Made by a program: the position numbers and the translations under genes. Below the pieces are notes generated by a model. It was not told where the DNA came from. It searched no databases and saw only the letters and a program-made list of their open reading frames with translations. Source: Bacteroidales bacterium Phil6 (GTDB lineage Bacteria; Bacteroidota; Bacteroidia; Bacteroidales; F082). Taken from it: 64,000 nucleotides of DNA. The DNA is taken from contig NWBN01000031.1 in NCBI GenBank assembly GCA_002633315.1, forward strand, positions 429,018-493,017, given 5' to 3'. Below, piece after piece: positions 11,075-18,149 of the stretch; positions within the stretch are counted from its first letter, which is position 1; every line of letters begins with the position of its first letter.

Positions 11075-11341
11075 TGCAGGCTGTTTTATTGTCGTCTCTA
11101 TGTAATGCGATAAGGGATTTTATAAAGATATTTGCAAAAAATAAAATCGAGTGACTATGCAATTGTTGCCATTCTATTTCGTTTTTTAAATTTTTTATAA
11201 CGTTGTTTGCTGTTTAATACTTGTCATAATTATAATTTGCTGTTGCTGCGAATATACTCTAATAATATCTGCATTGACTATTTGTAATTTTTAAATTTTA
11301 TGTAAAATATTAAAAAAATGTTGCAAAATAGAAAAAAATTG

Positions 11342-11349
11342 TATTTTTG
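11342..11349 (+). promoter_or_regulatory. -7 promoter box of the leader transcript
   Basis: TATTTTTG fits TAnnTTTG. The predicted start is near 11353, about 15 nt before the leader peptide ORF and about 235 nt before the first large gene at 11590. Confidence 0.6.
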
Positions 11350-11367
11350 CAGTCCAAATCTAACATA

Positions 11368-11460
11368 ATGATAGTAATGGATGGCATATTAGTAACTTCA
11401 GGCAATAGGTCTTCAATTGCCATTTCAACCATTACCCCCCCCCGTGCGATAGTTATGTAA
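11368..11460 (+). CDS. Putative leader peptide of an attenuator
   Basis: A 30-codon ORF (a second in-frame ATG at 11377 gives 27 codons) begins right after the promoter box. Ten of 30 residues are Ile, Leu or Val, and it ends in STITPPRAIVM before TAA. The run of 9 C at 11435-11443 encodes the Thr-Pro-Pro part. Position, length and the terminator that follows are those of ribosome-mediated attenuators of amino-acid operons (compare the enterobacterial thr and ilv leaders, which are rich in Thr/Ile and Ile/Val). Which amino acid is sensed is inference. No biosynthetic gene follows. Confidence 0.55.
   Translation: MIVMDGILVTSGNRSSIAISTITPPRAIVM
11435..11443 (+). repeat. Homopolymer tract, 9 C
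   Basis: Nine consecutive C residues inside the leader peptide ORF. A length change of one base would shift the frame of the leader, so slippage here could alter attenuation. Confidence 0.7.
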
Positions 11461-11493
11461 TTGATAATCAATATTATAAGTATATTTTGAATT

Positions 11494-11558
11494 GCTGTTC
11501 CCTCGGAGCGGCATATTGTATTGGCTTGTTGTCCGAAAAAGGACAGCAGGCTTTTTTT
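11494..11558 (+). promoter_or_regulatory. Attenuator hairpins with intrinsic terminator
   Basis: Hairpin 1 pairs GCTGTTCC (11494-11501) with GGAGCGGC (11505-11512), with two G-U pairs. Hairpin 2 pairs GCTTGTTGTCC (11524-11534) with GGACAGCAGGC (11541-11551), loop GAAAAA, followed by seven T: a strong intrinsic terminator. GCTGT in hairpin 1 can alternatively pair with ACAGC in hairpin 2, giving a possible antiterminator. The terminator lies between the promoter and the gene at 11590, so read-through is needed to express that gene. Confidence 0.65.
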
Positions 11559-11589
11559 ATGTCTGATGTTAAATTAAATTATAATTGAG

Positions 11590-11841
11590 ATGATTAAATG
11601 TAAAAAACTGAAAGCCATTGTTATGGTGTTGCTTTTGTGTGCATGTAGTGGATTGTATGCACAGAGGTCGGATGGGTTCTTTAATTATTCCCAACATGAT
11701 GAAAGAGAAAATGATTCACCGTTTGGTACCAACCCTACCACAAGTAATTATGGACCTGTTGGAAGCGGATTGTTGGTATTGGCCGCTATGGGAACATGTT
11801 ATGCAATAATAAACATTAGAAAGAAAGGAGAGAAGAAATGA
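11590..11841 (+). CDS. Small protein with signal peptide and C-terminal anchor
   Basis: An 83-residue protein. It has an N-terminal signal peptide (AIVMVLLLCACSGLYAQ), a short polar Asn/Asp/Ser-rich linker, then PVGSG, a hydrophobic segment (LLVLAAMGTCYAII) and a basic tail (RKKGEKK). This tripartite C-terminus resembles the CTERM sorting signals of Bacteroidota (PID-CTERM-like small proteins), which are thought to be processed by exosortase-type enzymes. No such enzyme gene is in the window. It lies behind the attenuator and overlaps the next gene by 4 nt (ATGA), so the two are translationally coupled. Its function is unknown. Confidence 0.7.
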   Translation: MIKCKKLKAIVMVLLLCACSGLYAQRSDGFFNYSQHDERENDSPFGTNPTTSNYGPVGSGLLVLAAMGTCYAIINIRKKGEKK

Positions 11842-13823
11842 AAGTAAAAGCTGTTTTGGTACTTCTTGTATCGGTATTGTTTTTTGTACAATGTAAGAAA
11901 AAAGAAGAAGTAGCTCCTGCTGATACAGGCGAGAAAGTAAGATTGGAAATAAAGGCATCATGGGGAGGCGAGAAAGTCGGAATAACAGATGAGGGTCTTA
12001 TAGGAGTGGTGAAATGGGAAGAAGGAGATAAGATATATGTAGGACATGAAAGCGGATGGCTTGGAGAATTGGTGGCATCAGGAGTAAGTGAAGACGGAAA
12101 GACTGCTTCATTTTCAGGATCTATTACAACACCGACAGGTTCAACGAAATTACATCTGTTTTATCTTGGAAACAATGTTCCTGCAACAAATAGTACAGAA
12201 TCGGTCGTAATAGATTTTAGCGATCAAAAGACAGGAACGTTAGATGACATAGCGGATAGATTTCATATAGCATACGCGGAGACGACATTCGACGGAACAG
12301 GCGTAGCTCAAAGTGTGATAATGAAGAATAAAATATCTATTATTAAGTTTGACTTGAGTAACTTTGTATATACAGATAATTTGGGAATAATGCTAGGAGA
12401 GCCTGTTTATATGCATGGCGAAGATTTGTCTTCGGAGTTGGTGATAAACTGTAATGGCACTATTGCAAGAAAAGGCAATAAAGTGATACAACTTGGATGG
12501 TCGGCAAATAAACTTATAGGAGAGACGGGAGAGACATTAACCGGTGCGACTAAATATGTGGCATTGATACCTAATGACTTGCCGATGGACAATAATCTCT
12601 CCAAGGCTGCTAAATCCGGAAAAATGACTCTCAGATTCGACAGTAATCATTTTCTTTCACAGCATGTTATGAATAACGGTATTGTTGCCAATGCTTTTTA
12701 TGGTTCAGGCGATGCCAAGGCGTCAGGAGATCCTGTGAAACTGCTGACATTGGATGTTACGGGTACGGATAATAACTATAGGGTGACACCCGGGTTGTTT
12801 TTCGTGGATGAGGCAAAAACACAGATGGTGAGATTCTCAAGACAGAATTTGAGTGTTAGATTGTATTCAGATTATGTAGGTAATTCATCTAATGGTAATA
12901 ATATTACAGTTCCTCCTACTCAATGGTATTGGCATTTTGGTGATAATACTGTAGAACTGCAGTTTAAAACATATTCTCTTCCCAATAATACAGTTGGCGC
13001 TGTGTTGCCTAATGATCGCGGTTGGTATGACATGTTCTGTTTTGGTACTACCGGATATAATAATTGTTCGCCGTTTAATTATCAGGATAATTCTGAGCTA
13101 TATTGGCAGTCGAATTTGTTGCAAAGCACTCCTTCAGGTATTGGTACAGGTCCGAGTGATTGGGGCAGTGTTGCGGGTCGAGCTGAATTTGATAGAAGTA
13201 TTGGTCTTAAATATAATGATGAATTCGAAGAAGAAAATTTTATTCTCTGTGATGGCTGGAGAACACTTTCCGAATCTGAATGGATTGGATTGTTTAATTT
13301 GTATGGAAACACTACGAATAGCAAAGAGGTAATTGTCAGATGGCCACGTGCAAAGTCCTTGTGGAGATACACTGTTGTTCATACGTTCGGAAAAGCCTTG
13401 CTGCCTTTGGAAATGGAGAATGTATTGAATACATTAAATGATGAATATCTGATAAATGAAGTTCCAATGTCATCTACGGATGAGATGACACAACTGTCAC
13501 ATCGAGGATTACTTTATCTTCCGTATTCAGGGTTTAGAAAAATTGAAAATGATAATGTACAGATGTATCTTTATGCAGACGAGGATGATCGTGTATATAC
13601 ATATAATTTCCCTGGAAGAACTACAGTTCATACAGATAGAGTGGACGCGACAAAATATTGGACTTCAACTTATGGTTCATTCTCGTGTGGCAGAGCATTC
13701 TCGGTGAGAGATGGAGAGGCTTCCGATGTCTCGATTACGACAGGTCTTGCCGTAAGATTGGTCAGAAATATTGAAAATTTCCATAATGATGGATTGTTAT
13801 TAACACCTACTTTTTCAAACTGA
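11838..13823 (+). CDS. Fimbrillin/FISUMP-type surface lipoprotein
   Basis: A 661-residue lipoprotein: hydrophobic N-terminus ending in the lipobox LFFVQC, followed by KKKEE. Residues about 30-290 look like a fimbrillin-family N-terminal region (beta-rich, WEEGDKIYV, KYVALIPNDLP). Residues about 340-655 resemble the FISUMP/major-paralogous domain family, with conserved-looking stretches such as NFILCDGWRTLSESEW, RGLLYLPYSGFR, YWTSTYGSF and GLAVRLVRN. It is coupled by a 4-nt overlap to the small anchored protein and shares its attenuator leader. It is likely surface exposed and adhesive or structural; the ligand is unknown. Confidence 0.7.
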   Translation: MKVKAVLVLLVSVLFFVQCKKKEEVAPADTGEKVRLEIKASWGGEKVGITDEGLIGVVKWEEGDKIYVGHESGWLGELVASGVSEDGKTASFSGSITTPTGSTKLHLFYLGNNVPATNSTESVVIDFSDQKTGTLDDIADRFHIAYAETTFDGTGVAQSVIMKNKISIIKFDLSNFVYTDNLGIMLGEPVYMHGEDLSSELVINCNGTIARKGNKVIQLGWSANKLIGETGETLTGATKYVALIPNDLPMDNNLSKAAKSGKMTLRFDSNHFLSQHVMNNGIVANAFYGSGDAKASGDPVKLLTLDVTGTDNNYRVTPGLFFVDEAKTQMVRFSRQNLSVRLYSDYVGNSSNGNNITVPPTQWYWHFGDNTVELQFKTYSLPNNTVGAVLPNDRGWYDMFCFGTTGYNNCSPFNYQDNSELYWQSNLLQSTPSGIGTGPSDWGSVAGRAEFDRSIGLKYNDEFEEENFILCDGWRTLSESEWIGLFNLYGNTTNSKEVIVRWPRAKSLWRYTVVHTFGKALLPLEMENVLNTLNDEYLINEVPMSSTDEMTQLSHRGLLYLPYSGFRKIENDNVQMYLYADEDDRVYTYNFPGRTTVHTDRVDATKYWTSTYGSFSCGRAFSVRDGEASDVSITTGLAVRLVRNIENFHNDGLLLTPTFSN

Positions 13824-14573
13824 CCGTTTTTAATCTGAAATTATAAATGAAGTTAGTCGATATAATAAAAACAAAAGGAAAAATCGAGTTCATATAGTTA
13901 AGCGACATGAATTTGTTTTTTCCTTTTTTATAATAAGTTGAAAGATGTTGTAATTTACCGATATATGTTGATGACAAATATCTTATCGTTTATGGTTATA
14001 ATTCAAATATACATATAAACGCATCTTTTATGTCATGATGGTTCTATGTATAGCTGAGTTGTCCGAAGTAAGTTTTCAAGTTAAACATTTCAAAGATTAA
14101 TTTTTAAGTTTTTTTTATTTTCATGGTTTGTATTGTATAGCCGGACTTAATGTTTGGCTATGCTTTTTTATTTAGTTGATATTGAAAAGCCGGTTAATAA
14201 ATTTTTGTGTTGCATATCTGTTATACAAGGAATGAATATTATTTTCTTATAAAATTTATATGTTTTTGATTAATTAATAACAAGATTTATGATTTGTGGA
14301 ATATTTGAAAGTTTGACGAACTGTTTGTTGTTTCTGCATGAGACATAATACTATTTTGATGTTTTTTTGTGAGTTGAAAACTTTATGCTTTAGTACATAT
14401 TTATTGAAATGATTTTTTAGATAATCTAAAATTTTCTTGCAACCTATTGTTTTTTTCTTTAATTTGCAAGCGTTATTTTAGATTGATTTGTTTAAATTGA
14501 AAAGCAAAATGTATTTTGAGAATTATTAATCATTCAAAATATCAACATAATTATTGACTAAATTTAAAAAATC
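13824..14573. other. 750-nt AT-rich intergenic region with one terminator
   Basis: No convincing gene. A weak A/T-rich inverted repeat around 13873-13930 may end the lipoprotein transcript. A better hairpin with a U tract is at 14137-14169. A 21-codon ORF at 14035-14100 ends just before that hairpin, which could mean another small leader transcript or sRNA, but no clear promoter precedes it. Confidence 0.4.
14137..14169 (+). terminator. Intrinsic terminator
   Basis: ATAGCC (14137-14142) pairs with GGCTAT (14156-14161), and inner G-U and A-T pairs extend the stem to about 9 bp. It is followed by GC and six T. It lies 314 nt past the lipoprotein gene, so it may end a separate small transcript. 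Confidence 0.55.
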
Positions 14574-14921
14574 ATGAACTGGTATTTCAAATGTTTTCGA
14601 CAGTATGTAGATTTTAATAGTCGTGCGCGGCGTAAAGAGTATTGGATGTTTGTCCTTAGTAATTATTTTATTATTAGTGTAATAATAACTTTAATTGATG
14701 TTTTTTGTGGCACATTGATAATAGCATGGATATATTCTTTGGTGGTTCTTATTCCATCGTTGGCAGTGTGTGTGAGAAGGTTACACGATATAGGTAAAAG
14801 CGGATGGATGATTTTTATTGTCTTGATTCCGATAATTGGGGGGATTTGGTTAATTGTTTTATATTGTAAGGATAGTCAACCTGGAGAAAATAAATGGGGT
14901 CCGAATCCTAAAGGCTTATAA
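14574..14921 (+). CDS. DUF805 small membrane protein
   Basis: A 115-residue inner-membrane protein with the hallmarks of DUF805: an N-terminal amphipathic part ending in FNSRARRKEYW, three or four hydrophobic segments, the conserved CVRRLHDIGKSGW loop and the C-terminal GENKWGPNP. Family members are widespread and often linked to stress, but the role is not established. It stands alone between long gaps and ends just before a bidirectional terminator. Confidence 0.88.
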   Translation: MNWYFKCFRQYVDFNSRARRKEYWMFVLSNYFIISVIITLIDVFCGTLIIAWIYSLVVLIPSLAVCVRRLHDIGKSGWMIFIVLIPIIGGIWLIVLYCKDSQPGENKWGPNPKGL

Positions 14922-14926
14922 TATTA

Positions 14927-14967
14927 TGAAAACCAATACATCAGGATATTATCTGTATTGGTTTTCA
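14927..14967. terminator. Bidirectional terminator
   Basis: Perfect 13-bp inverted repeat TGAAAACCAATAC / GTATTGGTTTTCA, lying between the 3' ends of the DUF805 gene and the convergent corA gene. T-rich sequence occurs on either side. Confidence 0.75.
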
Positions 14968-15009
14968 TTATTGTTGATTAATAGATGTTTTATTGAAACA
15001 ACAGTATAA

Positions 15010-15936
15010 TTAGAACCATTTTATTTTCCTGAAAATGACAAATGCCATAGCTGACAATATGACAGAGAAACAAACAATAAGTGAAAATGCATGAGGCAAT
15101 TCTTCTATATGAATATCTACATTCATTCCATAAAAACTGGCAATTAATGTAGGTACCATAAGTACTATGGAAAGACTTGTCATACGTTTCATAATGATAT
15201 TCACATTGTTTGATATTATGGAAGCAAATGCATCCATGGTGCCAGTAAGAATGTCACTGTAAATGTTTACCAGATTGTGAGCTTGTTTCAATTCTATTAG
15301 TACATCTTCGGTAAGTTCTTCATTCTGATAATCTTTTTCGCTGAAGATGTTCTGGAGTTTTCCTATCAATACCTCGTTGCCGCGTATAGAAGTGTTGAAA
15401 TATACCAGGCTTTTTTGCAGATTCATCATTCTGAGCAGGTCTTCATTACGGATACTCTGTTCTAATTCCTTTTCTGCATTGTTGACTTCGTTGTTTATTT
15501 GTTTCAAATACTTAAGAAACCATACGGCAGAGGAATAGATGAGTCGTAGAATAAGTTCGTATTTATTGTGAATGTCAATATTTTTACGTTGTGTATGTTC
15601 GATAAAATCGGGTAACATCTCAGTGTGATGATAGCAAATAGAAATGACAAGTTCGTTATTTGTAATAACGCCGATTGGGACTGTAGTATATGGGATCTTT
15701 GAGTTGTTTACCTGTATAGGAATGCGAATTATAGTAAGTAACCAGTTGCCTTCTGTTTCAGTGCGCGGACGCTCGTCGGTATCGGCAATATCGTTTAAAA
15801 AAGATTTTGGAACTTTCAATTCATTTTCCAAGTAATGGAAATCTGTTTTATCTGGACATTCTACATAAATCCAGCAGTTGGGCTGCCATAGTGCTTTTTC
15901 TACAAAACCTGACTTGCAAAAAAGATACTTTCTCAT
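15010..15936 (-). CDS. corA: CorA family magnesium/divalent cation transporter
   Basis: A 308-residue channel of the 2-TM-GxN family. The long soluble N-terminal part has the acidic/helical funnel (NNEVNNAEKELEQ), then TM1, the diagnostic SFYGMNV loop (GMN selectivity motif), TM2 and a basic C-terminus FRKIKWF. It would move Mg2+, possibly Co2+ or Ni2+, into the cytosol as a pentamer. An unusually strong AAAGGAG ribosome binding site lies 7 nt before the ATG and can be buried in a hairpin (see the leader). It is monocistronic and convergent with DUF805. Confidence 0.92.
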   Translation of the reverse strand: MRKYLFCKSGFVEKALWQPNCWIYVECPDKTDFHYLENELKVPKSFLNDIADTDERPRTETEGNWLLTIIRIPIQVNNSKIPYTTVPIGVITNNELVISICYHHTEMLPDFIEHTQRKNIDIHNKYELILRLIYSSAVWFLKYLKQINNEVNNAEKELEQSIRNEDLLRMMNLQKSLVYFNTSIRGNEVLIGKLQNIFSEKDYQNEELTEDVLIELKQAHNLVNIYSDILTGTMDAFASIISNNVNIIMKRMTSLSIVLMVPTLIASFYGMNVDIHIEELPHAFSLIVCFSVILSAMAFVIFRKIKWF

Positions 15937-16155
15937 TTTATTGCTCCTTTCTTCATTTTATTCTAAAGGAGCAAGCACAGAATAGACGACTCTACTCACT
16001 ATACTCCTTCAGAGAGTGATTAGAATAATTGTAATATGTTCGCGAGTTGGGATCGTCCATATATTGAAAATTTAATAACTTATTTTAATGCCTGTGTGAT
16101 GAACAACAATAGTTTTATGCTTACACATGTTGCAATACACACAAACATTAATTTA
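15937..16155 (-). promoter_or_regulatory. corA 5' leader with two exclusive stems (candidate Mg-responsive switch)
   Basis: A predicted 220-nt leader. Stem A is a perfect 8 bp: GCTCCTTT (minus strand, 15972-15965) with AAAGGAGC (15950-15943), which buries the corA ribosome binding site. Stem B is a competitor in which the same GCTCCTTT element (with flanking bases) pairs with GAAGGAGTA inside the upstream ORF, 9 bp with two wobbles, its AAGGAG core at 16009-16004. Stem B frees the ribosome binding site. A ribosome sitting on the end of the upstream ORF would cover AAGGAG and favour stem A. Structures were found by eye; the Mg link is inferred from the gene controlled. Confidence 0.6.
15992..16060 (-). 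CDS. 22-residue upstream ORF in the corA leader (CorL-like)
   Basis: ATG to TAG within the corA leader. The peptide starts MDDPNSRTYY and ends HSLKEYSE: acidic with one early Pro and three Tyr. Its last codons contain the AAGGAG that pairs with the anti-ribosome-binding-site element, so its translation is physically linked to corA folding. In Salmonella, corA is controlled by translation of a short leader ORF (CorL); the parallel is by arrangement, not sequence. A second 22-codon ORF (16148-16080) begins right at the predicted transcript start. Confidence 0.5.
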   Translation of the reverse strand: MDDPNSRTYYNYSNHSLKEYSE

Positions 16156-16158
16156 ATG

Positions 16159-16190
16159 CAAAGATAGTACTATATTTTGAATTATGCAAG
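16159..16190 (-). promoter_or_regulatory. corA promoter
   Basis: On the minus strand, CTTG (16190-16187) is 20 nt before TATCTTTG (16166-16159), a near-perfect -33/-7 pair. Predicted start near 16155, giving a leader of about 220 nt, much longer than the 10-70 nt usual in this window. Confidence 0.75.
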
Positions 16191-16323
16191 ATTTTTTAGT
16201 GATTTGGCAAGAATTTTAATTAAACCATTCTTCAGTTTTTTGTAACTATAAAATATTGTTTACTTGATAAAATGTAATTTATTATTCATATGTGTTTTAT
16301 GACATGAAACATTGAAAGATAAT

Positions 16324-17067
16324 TTATAAAAGTATCATATTTTTTTTGTATCCAATTGTCTGATCATATATTTTATTCAAAGTTTCATAACTTAAAAATG
16401 TTACACGTTTATCATCAACTAATTCTTTAAATGCTCTATAATGTAGTTTTTTGTCGAATTCACTTGCACGTTTATTATCGGCAACTATATACATTTTACT
16501 GTGAAAATCTTGAAGGTCAAAAAATTTTAGTAAAGAGTTTTGGATATCAGTCGAGTGTTCAACTTCAAAAAAAGCATACGGCATTTTGCGCTCATTAAAC
16601 CAAATGACATCTACAGTTGCACTCCTATTAACCAACTCGGGAAATGAAAATTTTGGAATAGAATTAAGTGTGCGAATTTCTTTTAATGTAGTGCCAGCGT
16701 ATTTTTTGTTTTTATCTTGTTCCGGAATATAGGTATGAAGTTTTCTATAATTTCCAATTTCTAATAATAAACCCTGATAATATGAATGATTGAAATTTTT
16801 TATTATGACAGAGTCGGCATTATATTCATTTTCAATAATGAATCCATTAGCTTCAAGTTTTTTTTGACAAGAAGTCAAAGCCCATAATCCGGGTTTTATT
16901 TTATAGATTTCCTTTCGTTCTTGAACTATCCTACGTATGCTTGCAAAAGGCGTTTTGGTATTCCATTCACAATCTCGTATTTTGAAGACTTCTTGATTGA
17001 GTTGCCCAAGAGTTGCAATACCTCCCAGCCGTTTTATTGTTTCTATAACAGCTTCATATTGTTTCAT
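16324..17067 (-). CDS. Winged-helix protein with PD-(D/E)XK-type nuclease motif
   Basis: A 247-residue protein. Residues 1-65 form a HARE/winged-helix-like module (IKRLGGIATLGQLNQEVF ... IYKIKPGLWAL), common at the N-terminus of restriction endonucleases. The C-terminal half has TVDVIWF with D153 and FFEVEHST with E168-V-E170, a D...ExE version of the PD-(D/E)XK core, then a helix LLKFFDLQDF. Similar proteins often follow a DNA adenine methylase. Here only a 38-codon methylase remnant lies upstream (17155-17271). It looks full length, so it may be an inactive, repurposed or very specific nuclease. There is no promoter box directly before it; it probably uses the remnant's promoter. Confidence 0.65.
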   Translation of the reverse strand: MKQYEAVIETIKRLGGIATLGQLNQEVFKIRDCEWNTKTPFASIRRIVQERKEIYKIKPGLWALTSCQKKLEANGFIIENEYNADSVIIKNFNHSYYQGLLLEIGNYRKLHTYIPEQDKNKKYAGTTLKEIRTLNSIPKFSFPELVNRSATVDVIWFNERKMPYAFFEVEHSTDIQNSLLKFFDLQDFHSKMYIVADNKRASEFDKKLHYRAFKELVDDKRVTFLSYETLNKIYDQTIGYKKNMILL

Positions 17068-17154
17068 ATTATAATAATTACTATATAATGTTAATTATAA
17101 TTTGGTATAATCTCATTCTAAACATTTATTAATAAATAATCTATAAACATTTGT

Positions 17155-17271
17155 TTAAATAATTTCTGAAAGATTTGGCGGCAGTGTCCGTTCAATATCC
17201 ATTAGCAATTGAGTCTTCCCGCCTGCCCATTTCACAAAAGGTTTTGCCGTTTCGCTTGTTTTTCTGTACAT
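17155..17271 (-). pseudogene. Remnant of a DNA adenine methylase (Dam/DpnM family), N-terminus only
   Basis: A 38-codon ORF from ATG at 17271 to TAA at 17155. It reads KPFVKWAGGKTQLL followed by IERTLPPNL, which is the N-terminus of Dam-type N6-adenine methyltransferases, including the AdoMet-binding motif (F-x-K-W-A-G-G-K). The remaining two-thirds or more of the enzyme, including the DPPY motif, is gone; the next gene starts 87 nt later. The promoter box at 17302-17295 is intact. This points to deletion of the methylase body from a DpnII-like restriction-modification pair. Confidence 0.8.
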
Positions 17272-17294
17272 CTATATTGACACATATTTATTCG

Positions 17295-17302
17295 CAAAGA
17301 TA
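17295..17302 (-). promoter_or_regulatory. -7 box before the methylase remnant
   Basis: TATCTTTG on the minus strand, 23 nt before the remnant's ATG. It probably still drives the downstream nuclease-like gene. Confidence 0.6.
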
Positions 17303-17351
17303 TGAAATCCCAACAAAAGTATGACGAGTTTTTTTGTCTCTTTTATGGTCT

Positions 17352-18062
17352 TTATTCTTCTGATGTATTATCAAAATGATCAAGAAGTCCTCTTTTCTTC
17401 ATTTCCTTGACAGTGAGTTTAGGCTCATAAATGACATCCATGCCGCTTGACTTTTTTAACAACAGCACATATTCTTCTATGCTGCAGGTGTTTATTTCTT
17501 TACGAAGACGGTTCAACTTGCGAGGATTGCTGACCGGCCATATATAAATCATCTGTTTGCCATCTACATTTACTGTATATGATTGCGTTCCGTATTTCTG
17601 CGGTTTGCCTTCATACATCATTATTCTGTCAGTAAGTGTGGCAAGACCGTTGGCAGAGATCAGTCCCTTCTTTGAGGCTCGTTTCATAAGCGGCAGATAT
17701 TGTTTCTGTTGTTTAATGCCGGCGTGATCTATTATTAGCCATATAGCCTCGTATGATTCAAGGTTGAGCCCTTCCGGTAATCCGTTTGTTAGCAATGAGG
17801 AGACTAATTCGATGTTTTCTTCATCTATTTCTTTCATTTGCTCCGCAACTGTCATTAGAGAATCAATAATGTTGTCGGTATATCCTTCAATACTGCCTTT
17901 TTTGGTTAGATTCATAAGTTCTATTCTGATGTTTTGGTCTCTTTCGTATGCTTTCGCCAACAATGAGTCAATTTCATTGTGTTCTTGTGAATATGCAATG
18001 CAATTGCCAAGCATAAAAAATGCAACTGCCAATAATGATTTGATAAATAATGTACTTTTCAT
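17352..18062 (-). CDS. DUF6624 exported protein
   Basis: A 236-residue protein with a signal peptide (LLAVAFFMLGNCIAYSQ). The middle part has the DUF6624 pattern: AIWLIIDHAG, QQKQYLPLM, ATLTDRIMMYEGKPQKYGTQ. After that come a short beta-rich part and a tail KEMKKRGLLDHF. The family has no known activity; it is common in Bacteroidota. The next gene upstream on the same strand is 87 nt away, so they may or may not be co-transcribed. No catalytic motif was recognised. Confidence 0.7.
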   Translation of the reverse strand: MKSTLFIKSLLAVAFFMLGNCIAYSQEHNEIDSLLAKAYERDQNIRIELMNLTKKGSIEGYTDNIIDSLMTVAEQMKEIDEENIELVSSLLTNGLPEGLNLESYEAIWLIIDHAGIKQQKQYLPLMKRASKKGLISANGLATLTDRIMMYEGKPQKYGTQSYTVNVDGKQMIYIWPVSNPRKLNRLRKEINTCSIEEYVLLLKKSSGMDVIYEPKLTVKEMKKRGLLDHFDNTSEE

Positions 18063-18149
18063 GTTTTAAGATTTAAAATTTTAAATTCAATAATTTTTTC
18101 TGTTCTTCGAATGGTTTTGCATAGATGAATTATTCCACGATTGTTATTA

